From assembly GCA_029553855.1 (NCBI GenBank), contig JAKPKE010000126.1:1-34211 (forward strand): a stretch of 34,211 nt of DNA. The letters run 5' to 3'. Under the pieces are notes generated by a model that did not search any database, was not told the DNA's origin, and saw only the letters and a program-made list of their open reading frames with translations. The position numbers and the translations under genes were made by a program. The stretch is from Bacillota bacterium (GTDB taxonomy: Bacteria; Bacillota; Clostridia; Lutisporales; Lutisporaceae). Below are positions 24,899 through 32,608 of this stretch, in pieces; position 1 is the first letter of the stretch, and each line of letters starts with the position of its first letter.

Positions 24899-25837
24899 CT
24901 ACCACGCAATTTTGCCGGCTTTCTCAAGTTCATTGTTTATGTCATCTCTGGCGACCAATGCCGCTTCCCTTGCCGCAGCCCCGAATTCCTTTCCGGTATA
25001 TTTATCCTTATATCCGTCACTCATATATGCCGCAATTATGCCCCTGGAAGAATTAACAACAGCCCCGAGTCCATCTTTGTTGAAACACGCTGCTGCATCT
25101 TCAGCTGTTCCGCCTTGTGCTCCATAGCCGGGTACCAGGAAATATACCCTTTTCATCAATTCCCTTAGCTTCTGCCCGTCATTTCTGAAAGTGGCCCCTA
25201 CAACCGCACCTATCGAGCTATAACCAAACTTGCCGATAAGGTCTTCCCCTAATTTTACTACAAGTTCCGCCACGTGCTCATATATTTTTCTGCCTCCTGA
25301 ATCCAAATCCTGTATATCTGCCGAGGATTTATTGGAGGTCTTGACAAGCACATAAATCCCTTTTCCGTTTTTCCCGCAGTTCTTTACAAAAGGTATTAAT
25401 GCGTCGGTGCCAAGATACGGGTTCAGTGTAATACAATCCGTATCTGCCGACCATTCATTATTACCGAGGTAAAAGTCGGAATAAGCTTCCGCAGTAGAGC
25501 CTATATCACTCCTTTTTACATCTCCTATAACCAACAGGCCTTTTGACTTTGCATATTTACAGGTTTTTAACCAGCATTCAAAGCCTGCTGTGCCGTACTG
25601 TTCATAAAAAGCTATCTGGGGCTTCACGGCGGGAACTATGTCATAAACATTATCTATTATCTCTTTGTTGAATCTAAAAAATGCCTCTGCAGCCTTATCT
25701 GCACCCATGCCGGGCAATTGGCTTCCGCCAACATCGTCCAGTATATGCCGGGGCACATACTGAAGCCTGGGGTCTAATCCTACTACCATGTGATTCCTGC
25801 ATTTTATTACCTTTTCAATTAATTTGTCCGTAAACAA
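24899..25837 (-). CDS. pyrF: Orotidine-5'-phosphate decarboxylase (long, type 2)
   Basis: Decarboxylates OMP to UMP. The 312 residues belong to the longer PyrF subfamily 2. GLDPRLQYVP lies near the N terminus, the catalytic segment DVKRSDIGSTAEAY covers 106-119 with K108 and D111, and VPGYGAQGG, the phosphate loop, lies near the C terminus. The start is TTG 25837 (MFTDKLIEKV), 6 bases after GGGAGGG; a nearby ATG is out of frame. It lies 29 bases after pyrC and 14 before pyrK. Confidence 0.96.
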   Translation of the reverse strand: MFTDKLIEKVIKCRNHMVVGLDPRLQYVPRHILDDVGGSQLPGMGADKAAEAFFRFNKEIIDNVYDIVPAVKPQIAFYEQYGTAGFECWLKTCKYAKSKGLLVIGDVKRSDIGSTAEAYSDFYLGNNEWSADTDCITLNPYLGTDALIPFVKNCGKNGKGIYVLVKTSNKSSADIQDLDSGGRKIYEHVAELVVKLGEDLIGKFGYSSIGAVVGATFRNDGQKLRELMKRVYFLVPGYGAQGGTAEDAAACFNKDGLGAVVNSSRGIIAAYMSDGYKDKYTGKEFGAAAREAALVARDDINNELEKAGKIAW

Positions 25838-25866
25838 GCATATCCCTCCCGCAGATAAATTCCGAC

Positions 25867-27144
25867 TTAAATATTCTCATAAACTATTCTGCCGTTAACT
25901 ATCGTATATACAATATCTCCTTTATAATGTCTTCCATGAAACGGGGTATTCTTTCCTTTTGATACCAGATTTCTCCTGTCAACCGTAATTCCCCTGGCTG
26001 CATCTACTATGACCAGGTCGGCTTTTTTGCCTATGCTTATTTCTCCTGCATTCAGCCCCATTATTTTTGAAGGATTGCTGCTCATTGCTGCAGCCAGTTC
26101 CTTCATTGTAAGTATTCCTGTTTCTACCAGTTCAGTATAACAAACAGAAAATGCGGTTTCTATTCCTGATATTCCAAAAGCCGAACTATAGAAATCTTCA
26201 CTTTTATCATCCTTATGATGAGGGGCATGATCAGTGGCAATTGCATCAATAGTCCCATTTTTCAAAGCCTTCTTGAGGGCTTCCGCATCCTCGGAAGTCC
26301 TTAAAGGAGGGTTCACCTTGCAATCGGTAAAACTCAGAGTAATTATATCCTCTGTCAGCCCAATGTGATGAGGCGTAACCTCGCATGTGATCTTAACTCC
26401 CCTTCTTTTTGCATCCCTTATTAACCCTGCAGATTTGGCGGTGCTTACATGTGCTATATGTATGCGGGATCCGGTCTCTTCCGCAATCATTATATCCCGC
26501 ATGATATTCAATTCCTCTGAAAGGGGATGTATTCCTTTTATCCCCAACTCTTCCGCTTTTTTGCCGTAATTTATTGCCCCGCCCTCAGCCAGGCTCAATT
26601 CCTCGCAGTGGTCTATTATTAAAAGGTCATTGGCTTTTGCCGCAAGGAGTGCCTCTCTCATAATTGCCGCAGTCATTACGGGCCTGCCGTCATCGGAAAA
26701 CGCAACAGCACCCATTTCGCTAAGCTGTTTCATTTCTGTAAGTTCCAAACTTTTTTGACCTCTTGATACGGCAGCTATAGGATTTATATTTATTACCGAA
26801 TCTTTTTTTATGATATCAAGCAATTTTTGCAGAGAACTTAAGTTGTCAATAACCGGGTTGGTATTTGGCATGCAGCAAACAGTAGTAAAACCTCCCCTGG
26901 CGGCAGCCCTGGAACCTGAGTAAACGGTCTCTTTATGCTCAAAGCCGGGCTCTCTGAAATGTGCATGCATGTCTACAAGCCCCGGCAAAATATAAAGCCC
27001 CTTGGCATCTATTGTTTTATCTGCCTCCTGTTTAATGGATGGCTCTATTCTTTTAATAACTCCATCCTCAATGTATATATCTTTAATTCCTTCATATCTG
27101 TTAACCGGATCCTCAATGCTGCAATTCTTAATAAGCAGTTCCAT
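25867..27144 (-). CDS. pyrC: Dihydroorotase (class I)
   Basis: Zinc amidohydrolase closing N-carbamoyl-aspartate to dihydroorotate. From ATG 27144 (MELLIKNCSIEDPVNRYEG) it has 425 residues. Metal-binding HAHFREPG is at 60-67 (H60, H62), further histidines lie in DHCEE and HIAHVST, and the catalytic aspartate D305 is in ATDHAPHH. This is the 420-430 residue Gram-positive type. The AGGAGG site is about 12 bases from the ATG, slightly long; an in-frame TTG at 27171 is an alternative. It directly follows pyrR, with no pyrB between them. Confidence 0.97.
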   Translation of the reverse strand: MELLIKNCSIEDPVNRYEGIKDIYIEDGVIKRIEPSIKQEADKTIDAKGLYILPGLVDMHAHFREPGFEHKETVYSGSRAAARGGFTTVCCMPNTNPVIDNLSSLQKLLDIIKKDSVININPIAAVSRGQKSLELTEMKQLSEMGAVAFSDDGRPVMTAAIMREALLAAKANDLLIIDHCEELSLAEGGAINYGKKAEELGIKGIHPLSEELNIMRDIMIAEETGSRIHIAHVSTAKSAGLIRDAKRRGVKITCEVTPHHIGLTEDIITLSFTDCKVNPPLRTSEDAEALKKALKNGTIDAIATDHAPHHKDDKSEDFYSSAFGISGIETAFSVCYTELVETGILTMKELAAAMSSNPSKIMGLNAGEISIGKKADLVIVDAARGITVDRRNLVSKGKNTPFHGRHYKGDIVYTIVNGRIVYENI

Positions 27145-27221
27145 ATGGTTACCCGACCTCCTGACTGTCAAAATCCTGCGCCTACGAATTCTCCGGCAAT
27201 AATTTGAGCAGCAAAATCATG

Positions 27222-27782
<561 letters not shown>

Positions 27783-27789
27783 TTATAAA

Positions 27790-27860
27790 GAAAAAATCTG
27801 CTGCAAGGCAGATTACAGGTCAATTGATATGACACACCTTTCATGCCTCGCCGGACAAGT
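27790..27860 (-). promoter_or_regulatory. PyrR-dependent attenuator in the pyr leader
   Basis: On the minus strand GTCCGGCGAGGC (27856-27845), followed by ATGAAAGG, closely matches the known PyrR RNA recognition consensus (UCC-N-G-N-GAGG). Downstream, AATCTGC (27814-27808 read on the minus strand) and GCAGATT (27801-27795) form a 7-bp stem followed by T6, an intrinsic terminator, about 35 bases before pyrR. This is the classic UMP-sensing layout: PyrR with UMP holds the first hairpin and lets the terminator form. Confidence 0.85.
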
Positions 27861-27879
27861 TTAAAGGTTGGTTTAGTTG

Positions 27880-27908
27880 ATTTTATCATAGCATACAATA
27901 TTTGTCTA
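27880..27908 (-). promoter_or_regulatory. Predicted pyr operon promoter
   Basis: Minus strand TAGACA (27908-27903), 17-base spacer, TAAAAT (27885-27880). The -35 overlaps the rluD stop codon, so the pyr transcript starts immediately after rluD. The predicted start leaves a leader of about 110 bases that contains the PyrR element and the terminator. Confidence 0.6.
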
Positions 27909-28844
27909 TAGGCTTTTGTTCCTTAAAATCTTCAGTATCCTTTCGAAATCATCAGGAATTGCCGCTTCAAATTCGACATACTCATTTCTTGCAGGATGAA
28001 TAAATCCAAGCACCCGGGCATGCAGCAACTGCCCTTTAACATCAAACCTTTGCTTCTTATAGCCATATACTGCGTCCCCTACAACAGGATGCCCCAAGGC
28101 CGCCATATGCACCCTGATCTGATGTGTCCTTCCCGTCTCCAGCACTGCTTCAATTAAAGTGTGGTTTTCAAATCTCTCGGTAACTCTATAATAAGTAACG
28201 GCGTTTTTGCCGTTGACTTTGACAACAGCCATCTGCTTTCTATTTTTTGGATTCCTCCCAATAAGGGTTTCTATCCTTCCGTTATCATCCTTCAGTCTGC
28301 CCTCGACGAGAGCGGCATATTTTCTGATGATTGTGTGCTCCTTAAGCTGCTCTGACAGGGAAAGATGGGCTTTATTGGTTTTTGCCGCCACAATTACCCC
28401 TGAGGTATCCTTGTCTATTCTATGTACTATTCCCGGCCTCATTACACCATTTATCCCGGCAAGGCTGTTATAATCCGACAAACTGCCGCAATGGTCCAAA
28501 AGCGCATTTACAACAGTACCGGAATAATTGCCGCGGGCTGGGTGCACCACCATTCCCTGAGGCTTGTTGATTACTATTATGTCTTCATCTTCATATAATA
28601 TATCAAGTTTTATTTTTTCGGGTTCTATCCCAAGGGGAACCGGGTCCGGAATCAAAACCTCCACAATATCCCCTCTCCGGAGCTTATACCTCGGCTTAGC
28701 ATCCTTCCCGCTTACCTTGCAGTGTCCCTCATCTATGAGCTTTTGCATATAAGTCCTGGAAAAGCCGTCAATTTCCCCGGATAGAAAACAATCGAGTCTT
28801 TTTCCTTCGTCCTCCGCCTCTATTTTAAATAACTTGGCCTCCAT
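27906..28844 (-). CDS. rluD: RluA/RluD-family 23S rRNA pseudouridine synthase
   Basis: Converts specific uridines to pseudouridine in RNA; the orthologue in this position in B. subtilis is YlyB. From ATG 28844 (MEAKLFKIEAEDEGKRLDCF) behind AGGGGTGG it has 312 residues: an S4 RNA-binding domain (about 14-60) and a RluA catalytic domain with HRIDKDTSG (131-139) whose D134 is the expected catalytic aspartate. RTHQIRVHMAALGHPVVGD occurs later, as usual. The frame is open 31 codons upstream but holds a structured spacer, not typical protein. The exact uridine targets are not predictable. Confidence 0.95.
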   Translation of the reverse strand: MEAKLFKIEAEDEGKRLDCFLSGEIDGFSRTYMQKLIDEGHCKVSGKDAKPRYKLRRGDIVEVLIPDPVPLGIEPEKIKLDILYEDEDIIVINKPQGMVVHPARGNYSGTVVNALLDHCGSLSDYNSLAGINGVMRPGIVHRIDKDTSGVIVAAKTNKAHLSLSEQLKEHTIIRKYAALVEGRLKDDNGRIETLIGRNPKNRKQMAVVKVNGKNAVTYYRVTERFENHTLIEAVLETGRTHQIRVHMAALGHPVVGDAVYGYKKQRFDVKGQLLHARVLGFIHPARNEYVEFEAAIPDDFERILKILRNKSL

Positions 28845-28856
28845 AAGTACCACCCC

Positions 28857-28927
28857 TGTACCGGCGGACATTGCCTGCCCTATGGCTGAACACATGCAAC
28901 CTGTTCCAATATCCCGCATCCGGTACA
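28857..28927 (-). other. Inverted repeat in the lspA-rluD gap
   Basis: TGTACCGG (28857-28864) and CCGGTACA (28920-28927) are perfect 8-base inverted arms bracketing the 89-base space between lspA and rluD, just upstream of the rluD ribosome binding site. The enclosed sequence is richer in GC than the genome around it. It could form a structured rluD leader; no T run follows. Confidence 0.45.
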
Positions 28928-28933
28928 TTGCTT

Positions 28934-29383
28934 TCACATTACTATATTTTTATTAAAGGCAATAATAAGACAAAGCAGTATAGCGCCCACTACAATTGCA
29001 GAATCCGCCAGGTTAAAGACAGGAGGAAATATAGTAAAGGAAAGATAGTCAATAACATATCCCATCCTTATTCTGTCAATAAGGTTTCCTATTGCTCCGC
29101 CTAATATCAAAGACAAACATACTGTAACGGATATGCTTTTATTATGAAATCTGAAAATCATGAATGCAATAAGCAATGCAATTATGCTTTGGGTGATTAT
29201 GAAAAACAATGTTTTATTTTTGAACATGCCGAAGGCTATACCATAGTTTTCCACATAGACAAGATTAAAAAAGTTCTTTATTACTGTAATAGACCCCCTC
29301 TCCAGGGCCTTAATTATAATTTTCTTTATTATCTGATCCAATACAATGATTGCTGCCGCAATTATAACAGGATACATCGCCAA
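28934..29383 (-). CDS. lspA: Lipoprotein signal peptidase (signal peptidase II)
   Basis: Membrane aspartyl protease that cleaves the signal peptide of prolipoproteins after lipid attachment. The 149 residues form four hydrophobic helices (about 4-24, 56-76, 84-102, 122-143). NYGIAFG (46-52) and GGAIGNLIDRIRMGYVIDYL (95-114) are conserved, with catalytic aspartates D112 and D127 (in FNLADSAI). The start follows GGGGGATTGGCG. It is upstream of rluD as in B. subtilis lspA-ylyB. Confidence 0.97.
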   Translation of the reverse strand: MAMYPVIIAAAIIVLDQIIKKIIIKALERGSITVIKNFFNLVYVENYGIAFGMFKNKTLFFIITQSIIALLIAFMIFRFHNKSISVTVCLSLILGGAIGNLIDRIRMGYVIDYLSFTIFPPVFNLADSAIVVGAILLCLIIAFNKNIVM

Positions 29384-29423
29384 TCCCCCTTAGACAGTAA
29401 AAAAAATATTTCCATTGATACAG

Positions 29424-29453
29424 ATTATATCATAACAATATACTTCATTCCAA
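29424..29453 (-). promoter_or_regulatory. Predicted promoter of lspA-rluD
   Basis: Minus strand TTGGAA (29453-29448), 18-base spacer, TATAAT (29429-29424), with TG one base before the -10 (extended). It overlaps the 3' end of the upstream zinc-finger gene, and the leader to lspA is about 35 bases. Confidence 0.55.
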
Positions 29454-30056
29454 TTGCTTCTTATACTGATTATTGCCTATCTGCTCAACATCTTCCACAT
29501 ATCCTGTTTCTTCATCTTCCACACCGAATTTGTTATCCGACATCCGTACATTGTATTCGTTAAGGGAATCCCAGGTATCCTCCCCATCAAATTTCACACT
29601 GTCTTTTACTGAATTATCAGTGAAAGACTTCCCAAAGGGAGGATATAACACCTGTTCCTCTATCGGCCTACCCTTCTCCTCGTCCTTATCTTTCCGTTCC
29701 ATATCATTTTCGCAGTTAATGCATAGCCTTGAATATGGTCTGATCTCCAGCCTGTCCTTTTCTATTTCCCTGCGGCACAACTCACATAGGCCGTAAGTGC
29801 CTTCAGCTATTTTGTTCAAAGCTATTTGAATCTCACCTAAAAGATATCTATCCCTTGTCTTAAAAGAAATATTCTTCTCGGCTTCAAAGGTTTCATTCCC
29901 CATATCCCCCGGATGATTATCATAAGAAGACAGATCCCCGGTCAATTCCTTAACAGATATTTCATATCCCATTTTTTTATCTTCAAGGGAATTCTCCCTC
30001 TTTTTCTTCTCGTTGTTCAGAAGTTCCTCAAAATGCTTGATATCATTTCTATCCAT
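29445..30056 (-). CDS. TraR/DksA-type zinc-finger protein, YteA/YlyA family
   Basis: 203-residue protein with an N-terminal coiled-coil region (about 5-85) and a four-cysteine zinc finger C91-x2-C94-x17-C112-x2-C115, the arrangement of DksA/TraR proteins that bind RNA polymerase. The long acidic C-terminal extension (about 116-203) is typical of the YteA-like sporulation subgroup. It sits directly upstream of lspA, where B. subtilis has YlyA, a forespore RNA-polymerase-binding protein, so a sporulation role is inferred from position and family. It begins 22 bases after the DUF5665-like gene. Confidence 0.85.
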   Translation of the reverse strand: MDRNDIKHFEELLNNEKKKRENSLEDKKMGYEISVKELTGDLSSYDNHPGDMGNETFEAEKNISFKTRDRYLLGEIQIALNKIAEGTYGLCELCRREIEKDRLEIRPYSRLCINCENDMERKDKDEEKGRPIEEQVLYPPFGKSFTDNSVKDSVKFDGEDTWDSLNEYNVRMSDNKFGVEDEETGYVEDVEQIGNNQYKKQLE

Positions 30057-30078
30057 AACATTACCCCTTTCATATTTA

Positions 30079-30369
30079 TCATAAATGATCCTGAACTATC
30101 TTTACCACCTCTGCGATGAAGCCTCCAATAAAAGGAAGATTTAAAAGCACTGCCTGCCTCAAAAAATATAGAACAACCGCACCAAGGATGGTAAATCCTA
30201 TTGCGGTCCCGAAGCCCCTTGCCAAACCCCCGATAAAATTATAGTAAAGCAGGGCCTTAGGCTTCGACATGATACTTACATATTCCCCTAGTTTGGCTTT
30301 TTCCAGCATAATTGCAATTTTTTCAACCCTGCTTTCCAGCTCTTTAACTTCAGTATTATCAACACCCAT
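30079..30369 (-). CDS. DUF5665-like small membrane protein
   Basis: From ATG 30369 (MGVDNTEVKELESRVEKIAI) behind CAGGAGGAATCTAT the protein has 96 residues. An amphipathic N-terminal helix contains the pattern LEKAKLGEYVSIMSKPKALLYYNFIGGLARGFG, shown here in part: LGEYVSIMSKPK, then NFIGGLARG. A hydrophobic segment (about 50-72, IGFTILGAVVLYFL) and a second weaker one follow. I recognise this as the DUF5665 type, common in clostridia and of unknown function. It is co-directional with the YteA-like gene and follows a terminator. An upstream in-frame start at 30471 lies inside that terminator. Confidence 0.75.
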   Translation of the reverse strand: MGVDNTEVKELESRVEKIAIMLEKAKLGEYVSIMSKPKALLYYNFIGGLARGFGTAIGFTILGAVVLYFLRQAVLLNLPFIGGFIAEVVKIVQDHL

Positions 30370-30431
30370 ATAGATTCCTCCTGAAGCCCTAAAATACAAA
30401 GAAGGCTTTGCGGCAATAAGATTCCTATACA

Positions 30432-30473
30432 ATAAAAAATCATGAACAGTTTCTTTAATGAAACACTTCATGA
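30432..30473 (-). terminator. Intrinsic terminator after divIVA
   Basis: On the minus strand TCATGAA-GTG-TTTC, a 6-base loop, and GAAA-CTG-TTCATGA form a stem interrupted by a small internal mismatch, followed by a T6 run (TTTTTTATTG). It lies about 47 bases after the divIVA stop and separates the division cluster from the DUF5665-like gene. Confidence 0.7.
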
Positions 30474-30519
30474 CTTTATATTATCAACATTTCGTTATAA
30501 ATATTCATTTACAAAGGGT

Positions 30520-30969
30520 TTATATATCCTTCAAGGTTGTATTAAGAGCCTCAAGTTCTGACTCTAAAAGTGTCTTGAACCTGGTCTTAAAAACCTGAAC
30601 TTCCTTTTTCAACTCTTCAAAGTCCTTATTGACTTTTATCACACTGGTGTTGGCATCTTCAATTATTCTTCTGGCCTGCTCCTCCGCTTCTTTTATTATC
30701 ATCTCCGCCTTTTTCCTCGAATTCGATACTATATCCTCGGCGGTTGTCTGTGCTATCAAGAGGGTGCTTTGCAGGGATTTTTCCATGGTGTTGTAGCTTT
30801 CAATCCGTTCATTGTCTATGGATATTTTATCCTTTAGCTCTCCGTTTTCCCTGTAAATCCTTTCATAATCCCCTGTCAATTTATCCAGAAATTCATCAAC
30901 TTCATTTTCTTTGTATCCTCTGAAGGTTTTTTTGAATTCCTTGTTCCTTATATCCATCGGAGTAATCAT
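30520..30969 (-). CDS. divIVA: DivIVA cell-pole/septum protein
   Basis: Coiled-coil protein that recognises negatively curved membrane at septa and poles. The 149 residues open with the lipid-binding motif MITPMDIRNKEFKKTFRGYK, continue with EVDEFLDKLTGDYERI, and form coiled coils (about 30-55 and 65-140). The start follows GGAGGTTAAGCTGAT, and its ATG overlaps the TGA of a short upstream frame as ATGA. In Firmicutes it normally follows ylmH; here only a relic of that gene lies upstream. Confidence 0.95.
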   Translation of the reverse strand: MITPMDIRNKEFKKTFRGYKENEVDEFLDKLTGDYERIYRENGELKDKISIDNERIESYNTMEKSLQSTLLIAQTTAEDIVSNSRKKAEMIIKEAEEQARRIIEDANTSVIKVNKDFEELKKEVQVFKTRFKTLLESELEALNTTLKDI

Positions 30970-31109
30970 ATCAGCTTAACCTCCTTCACAGGTTTACTTG
31001 ATGATATATGCTGCTTTGCCCTTATCAAAATAATATCTCCAATATTTTCCCTTTTTATTCTCATGATAGTGAAGGTTACACCCATAGCCTGAAGATCGTG
31101 TCGCAAGTT
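30966..31109 (-). pseudogene. Relic of ylmH (S4-domain RNA-binding protein), or a 39-aa ORF
   Basis: The gap between yggT and divIVA is where ylmH belongs. Translation directly after the yggT stop gives RHDLQAMGV and then RIKRENIGDII, which resembles the YlmH segment LGxLxxLGIKRxKxGDI. Continuing in another frame gives FDKGKAAYIIK, resembling the next YlmH strand. This indicates a frameshifted fragment of about 45 residues whose N-terminal and S4 domains are gone. Alternatively ATG 31085 opens a 39-residue ORF ending in an ATGA overlap with divIVA. The YlmH pattern is from memory, not from an alignment. Confidence 0.55.
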
Positions 31110-31421
31110 TTAAAAAAACGTATATATAAGTGTAATCAGCAAGGGCTTTATAATATAGTAAAGTACTAACAGCGATATAACAGGAGTGAAATCAATCATT
31201 CCCGTATTGAGCCCCAGCTTGCTTGTAAGCTTCCTGGTAGGCTCAAGTACCGGATCCGTAAGTTGGTATACAAGTATTATCAGCTTGTTCTCCTGTTTAA
31301 AACTGAACCAGGATAAAAAAACTCTTATCAATATCATTAAGTTCAAAAAATCAAAAAAGTATGTTATAGTCTTTACTAAAACAGATTTCATCTTATCACT
31401 CGCATTCTTAAGTAATTGCAT
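31110..31421 (-). CDS. yggT: YggT-family membrane protein
   Basis: 103-residue membrane protein (B. subtilis YlmG). Two hydrophobic regions, about 18-40 and 76-101, flank the conserved FLSWF and YQLTDPVLEPTRKL segments; the latter (TDPxLxPxR) is the family hallmark. The family is linked to septum formation and nucleoid distribution in cyanobacteria and chloroplasts, but its biochemical role is unknown. It begins 3 bases after sepF, so it is coupled; a start at the internal methionine 11 is also possible. Its stop is directly followed by the ylmH relic. Confidence 0.92.
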   Translation of the reverse strand: MQLLKNASDKMKSVLVKTITYFFDFLNLMILIRVFLSWFSFKQENKLIILVYQLTDPVLEPTRKLTSKLGLNTGMIDFTPVISLLVLYYIIKPLLITLIYTFF

Positions 31422-31424
31422 TCT

Positions 31425-31883
31425 TTACTTGAGCCAGCTGAAAATACCCTCTAAATCAAAATTATCATCGCTGATGGAACTTTTTATATTGCCCAGTACA
31501 TCCACATTGGAAGGTGCTACCAGTACTATACCGTTTGAAACCTTCTGTATGGTACCGTCCAGTGCGTATACGGCACCGCTTATGAAGTCAACCATTCTCT
31601 TTGCAATTTCCTTATCCATTTCTTCAAAATTGATTATTACCGGTTTTTTGCTTCTAAGGTCATCACATATGGACTGAACTTCATCATAGGAGGAAGGTTC
31701 TACCAGCACAACCTTCATTGGAGAAGTTGCAGAATGAATGTTGACAACATTGCTTTTCTTGCGTACACCTGTGGTTACAGCTTCTATCTGAGGCTTTGAT
31801 ACTTCAGCCTCTTCATGCTCTTCTTCAGTGGCTTCCCCTATTCCCATAAAATAAAGTACCTTGTTCAAAATACTGGATGACAT
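31425..31883 (-). CDS. sepF: Cell division protein SepF
   Basis: FtsZ-binding and membrane-anchoring division protein. The 152 residues begin with an amphipathic membrane-binding helix (MSSSILNKVLYFMGIGE), then an acidic linker, then the SepF domain (about 57-150). That domain contains VVLVEPSSYDEVQSICDDL, the KKPVIINFEEMD strand and RMVDFISGAVYALDGTI. The start follows AGGAGGTAAATTT. It lies 15 bases after yggS and 3 before yggT, the classic dcw-distal cluster. Confidence 0.96.
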   Translation of the reverse strand: MSSSILNKVLYFMGIGEATEEEHEEAEVSKPQIEAVTTGVRKKSNVVNIHSATSPMKVVLVEPSSYDEVQSICDDLRSKKPVIINFEEMDKEIAKRMVDFISGAVYALDGTIQKVSNGIVLVAPSNVDVLGNIKSSISDDNFDLEGIFSWLK

Positions 31884-31898
31884 AAATTTACCTCCTTG

Positions 31899-32597
31899 CT
31901 AAATATTATAACTCCTTGCCCCGAAGATGCCCGTTCCGATCCTTATCATATTGGAACCTTCTTCAATTGCCGCTTCGTAGTCGTTTGTCATTCCCATGGA
32001 TAAATGTCTCATCTCCACGTTTGGAATATTGGCTCCTGCGAGCATGTCATACTTTTCCTTAAGCATTCTAAATACAGGTCTCACCATCTCCATATCCTCA
32101 TAATACGGAGCAATAGTCATCAATCCCTTAACGCTTATATTCCGTAACATGGAAAGCTGCTCTACAAAGCTGTCAATTTCCTCGTATTCAATCCCATATT
32201 TCGTTTCTTCCTGAGCTACATTTACCTGTACAAGAATATCCTTTACAAGTCCTGCATTTTCTGCCCTTTTGTCAATTTCCCGTGCAAGATTAATGCTGTC
32301 GACCGAATGGACAAGTCCTACTTTATCTATTATATATTTTACCTTGTTGGTTTGTAAATGCCCTATCAGGTGCCATTTAACATTTTTTTCTACACTTGCA
32401 TATTTGGCTGTAAGTTCTTGTACTTTATTCTCGCCGATATTTCGAATTCCACATTCAAGGGCATAATTGATCCGATCAGGATCTATAGTCTTCGTAACAG
32501 CTATTAATGTAACACTGTCAGGGTCCCTGCCCGTTCTCATGCAAACATCTTTTATGTTTCCAAGTATGGACATTATATTATCTCTGATTTCCTGCAA
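31899..32597 (-). CDS. yggS: Pyridoxal-phosphate homeostasis protein YggS
   Basis: PLP-binding protein without known catalytic activity that buffers the PLP pool (B. subtilis YlmE). The 232-residue alanine-racemase-like barrel has the PLP lysine K36 in LIAVTKT, the conserved HLIGHLQTNKVKYI and the C-terminal phosphate site MGMTNDYEAAIEEG followed by RIGTGIFGAR. It is 15 bases upstream of sepF and 11 bases after the HlyD-like gene. Confidence 0.96.
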   Translation of the reverse strand: MQEIRDNIMSILGNIKDVCMRTGRDPDSVTLIAVTKTIDPDRINYALECGIRNIGENKVQELTAKYASVEKNVKWHLIGHLQTNKVKYIIDKVGLVHSVDSINLAREIDKRAENAGLVKDILVQVNVAQEETKYGIEYEEIDSFVEQLSMLRNISVKGLMTIAPYYEDMEMVRPVFRMLKEKYDMLAGANIPNVEMRHLSMGMTNDYEAAIEEGSNMIRIGTGIFGARSYNI

Positions 32598-32608
32598 TAT
32601 GACTCCTC

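Noticed and set aside
24466-25168. Overlapping plus-strand frames opposite pyrK and pyrF
   Set aside because: Antisense shadows; pyrK and pyrF carry complete catalytic motifs on the minus strand.
27145-27221. Possible pyrB remnant between pyrR and pyrC
   Set aside because: Frames in the 77-base gap (for example HDFAAQIIAGEFVGAGF) show no recognisable aspartate carbamoyltransferase motif; too short to judge.
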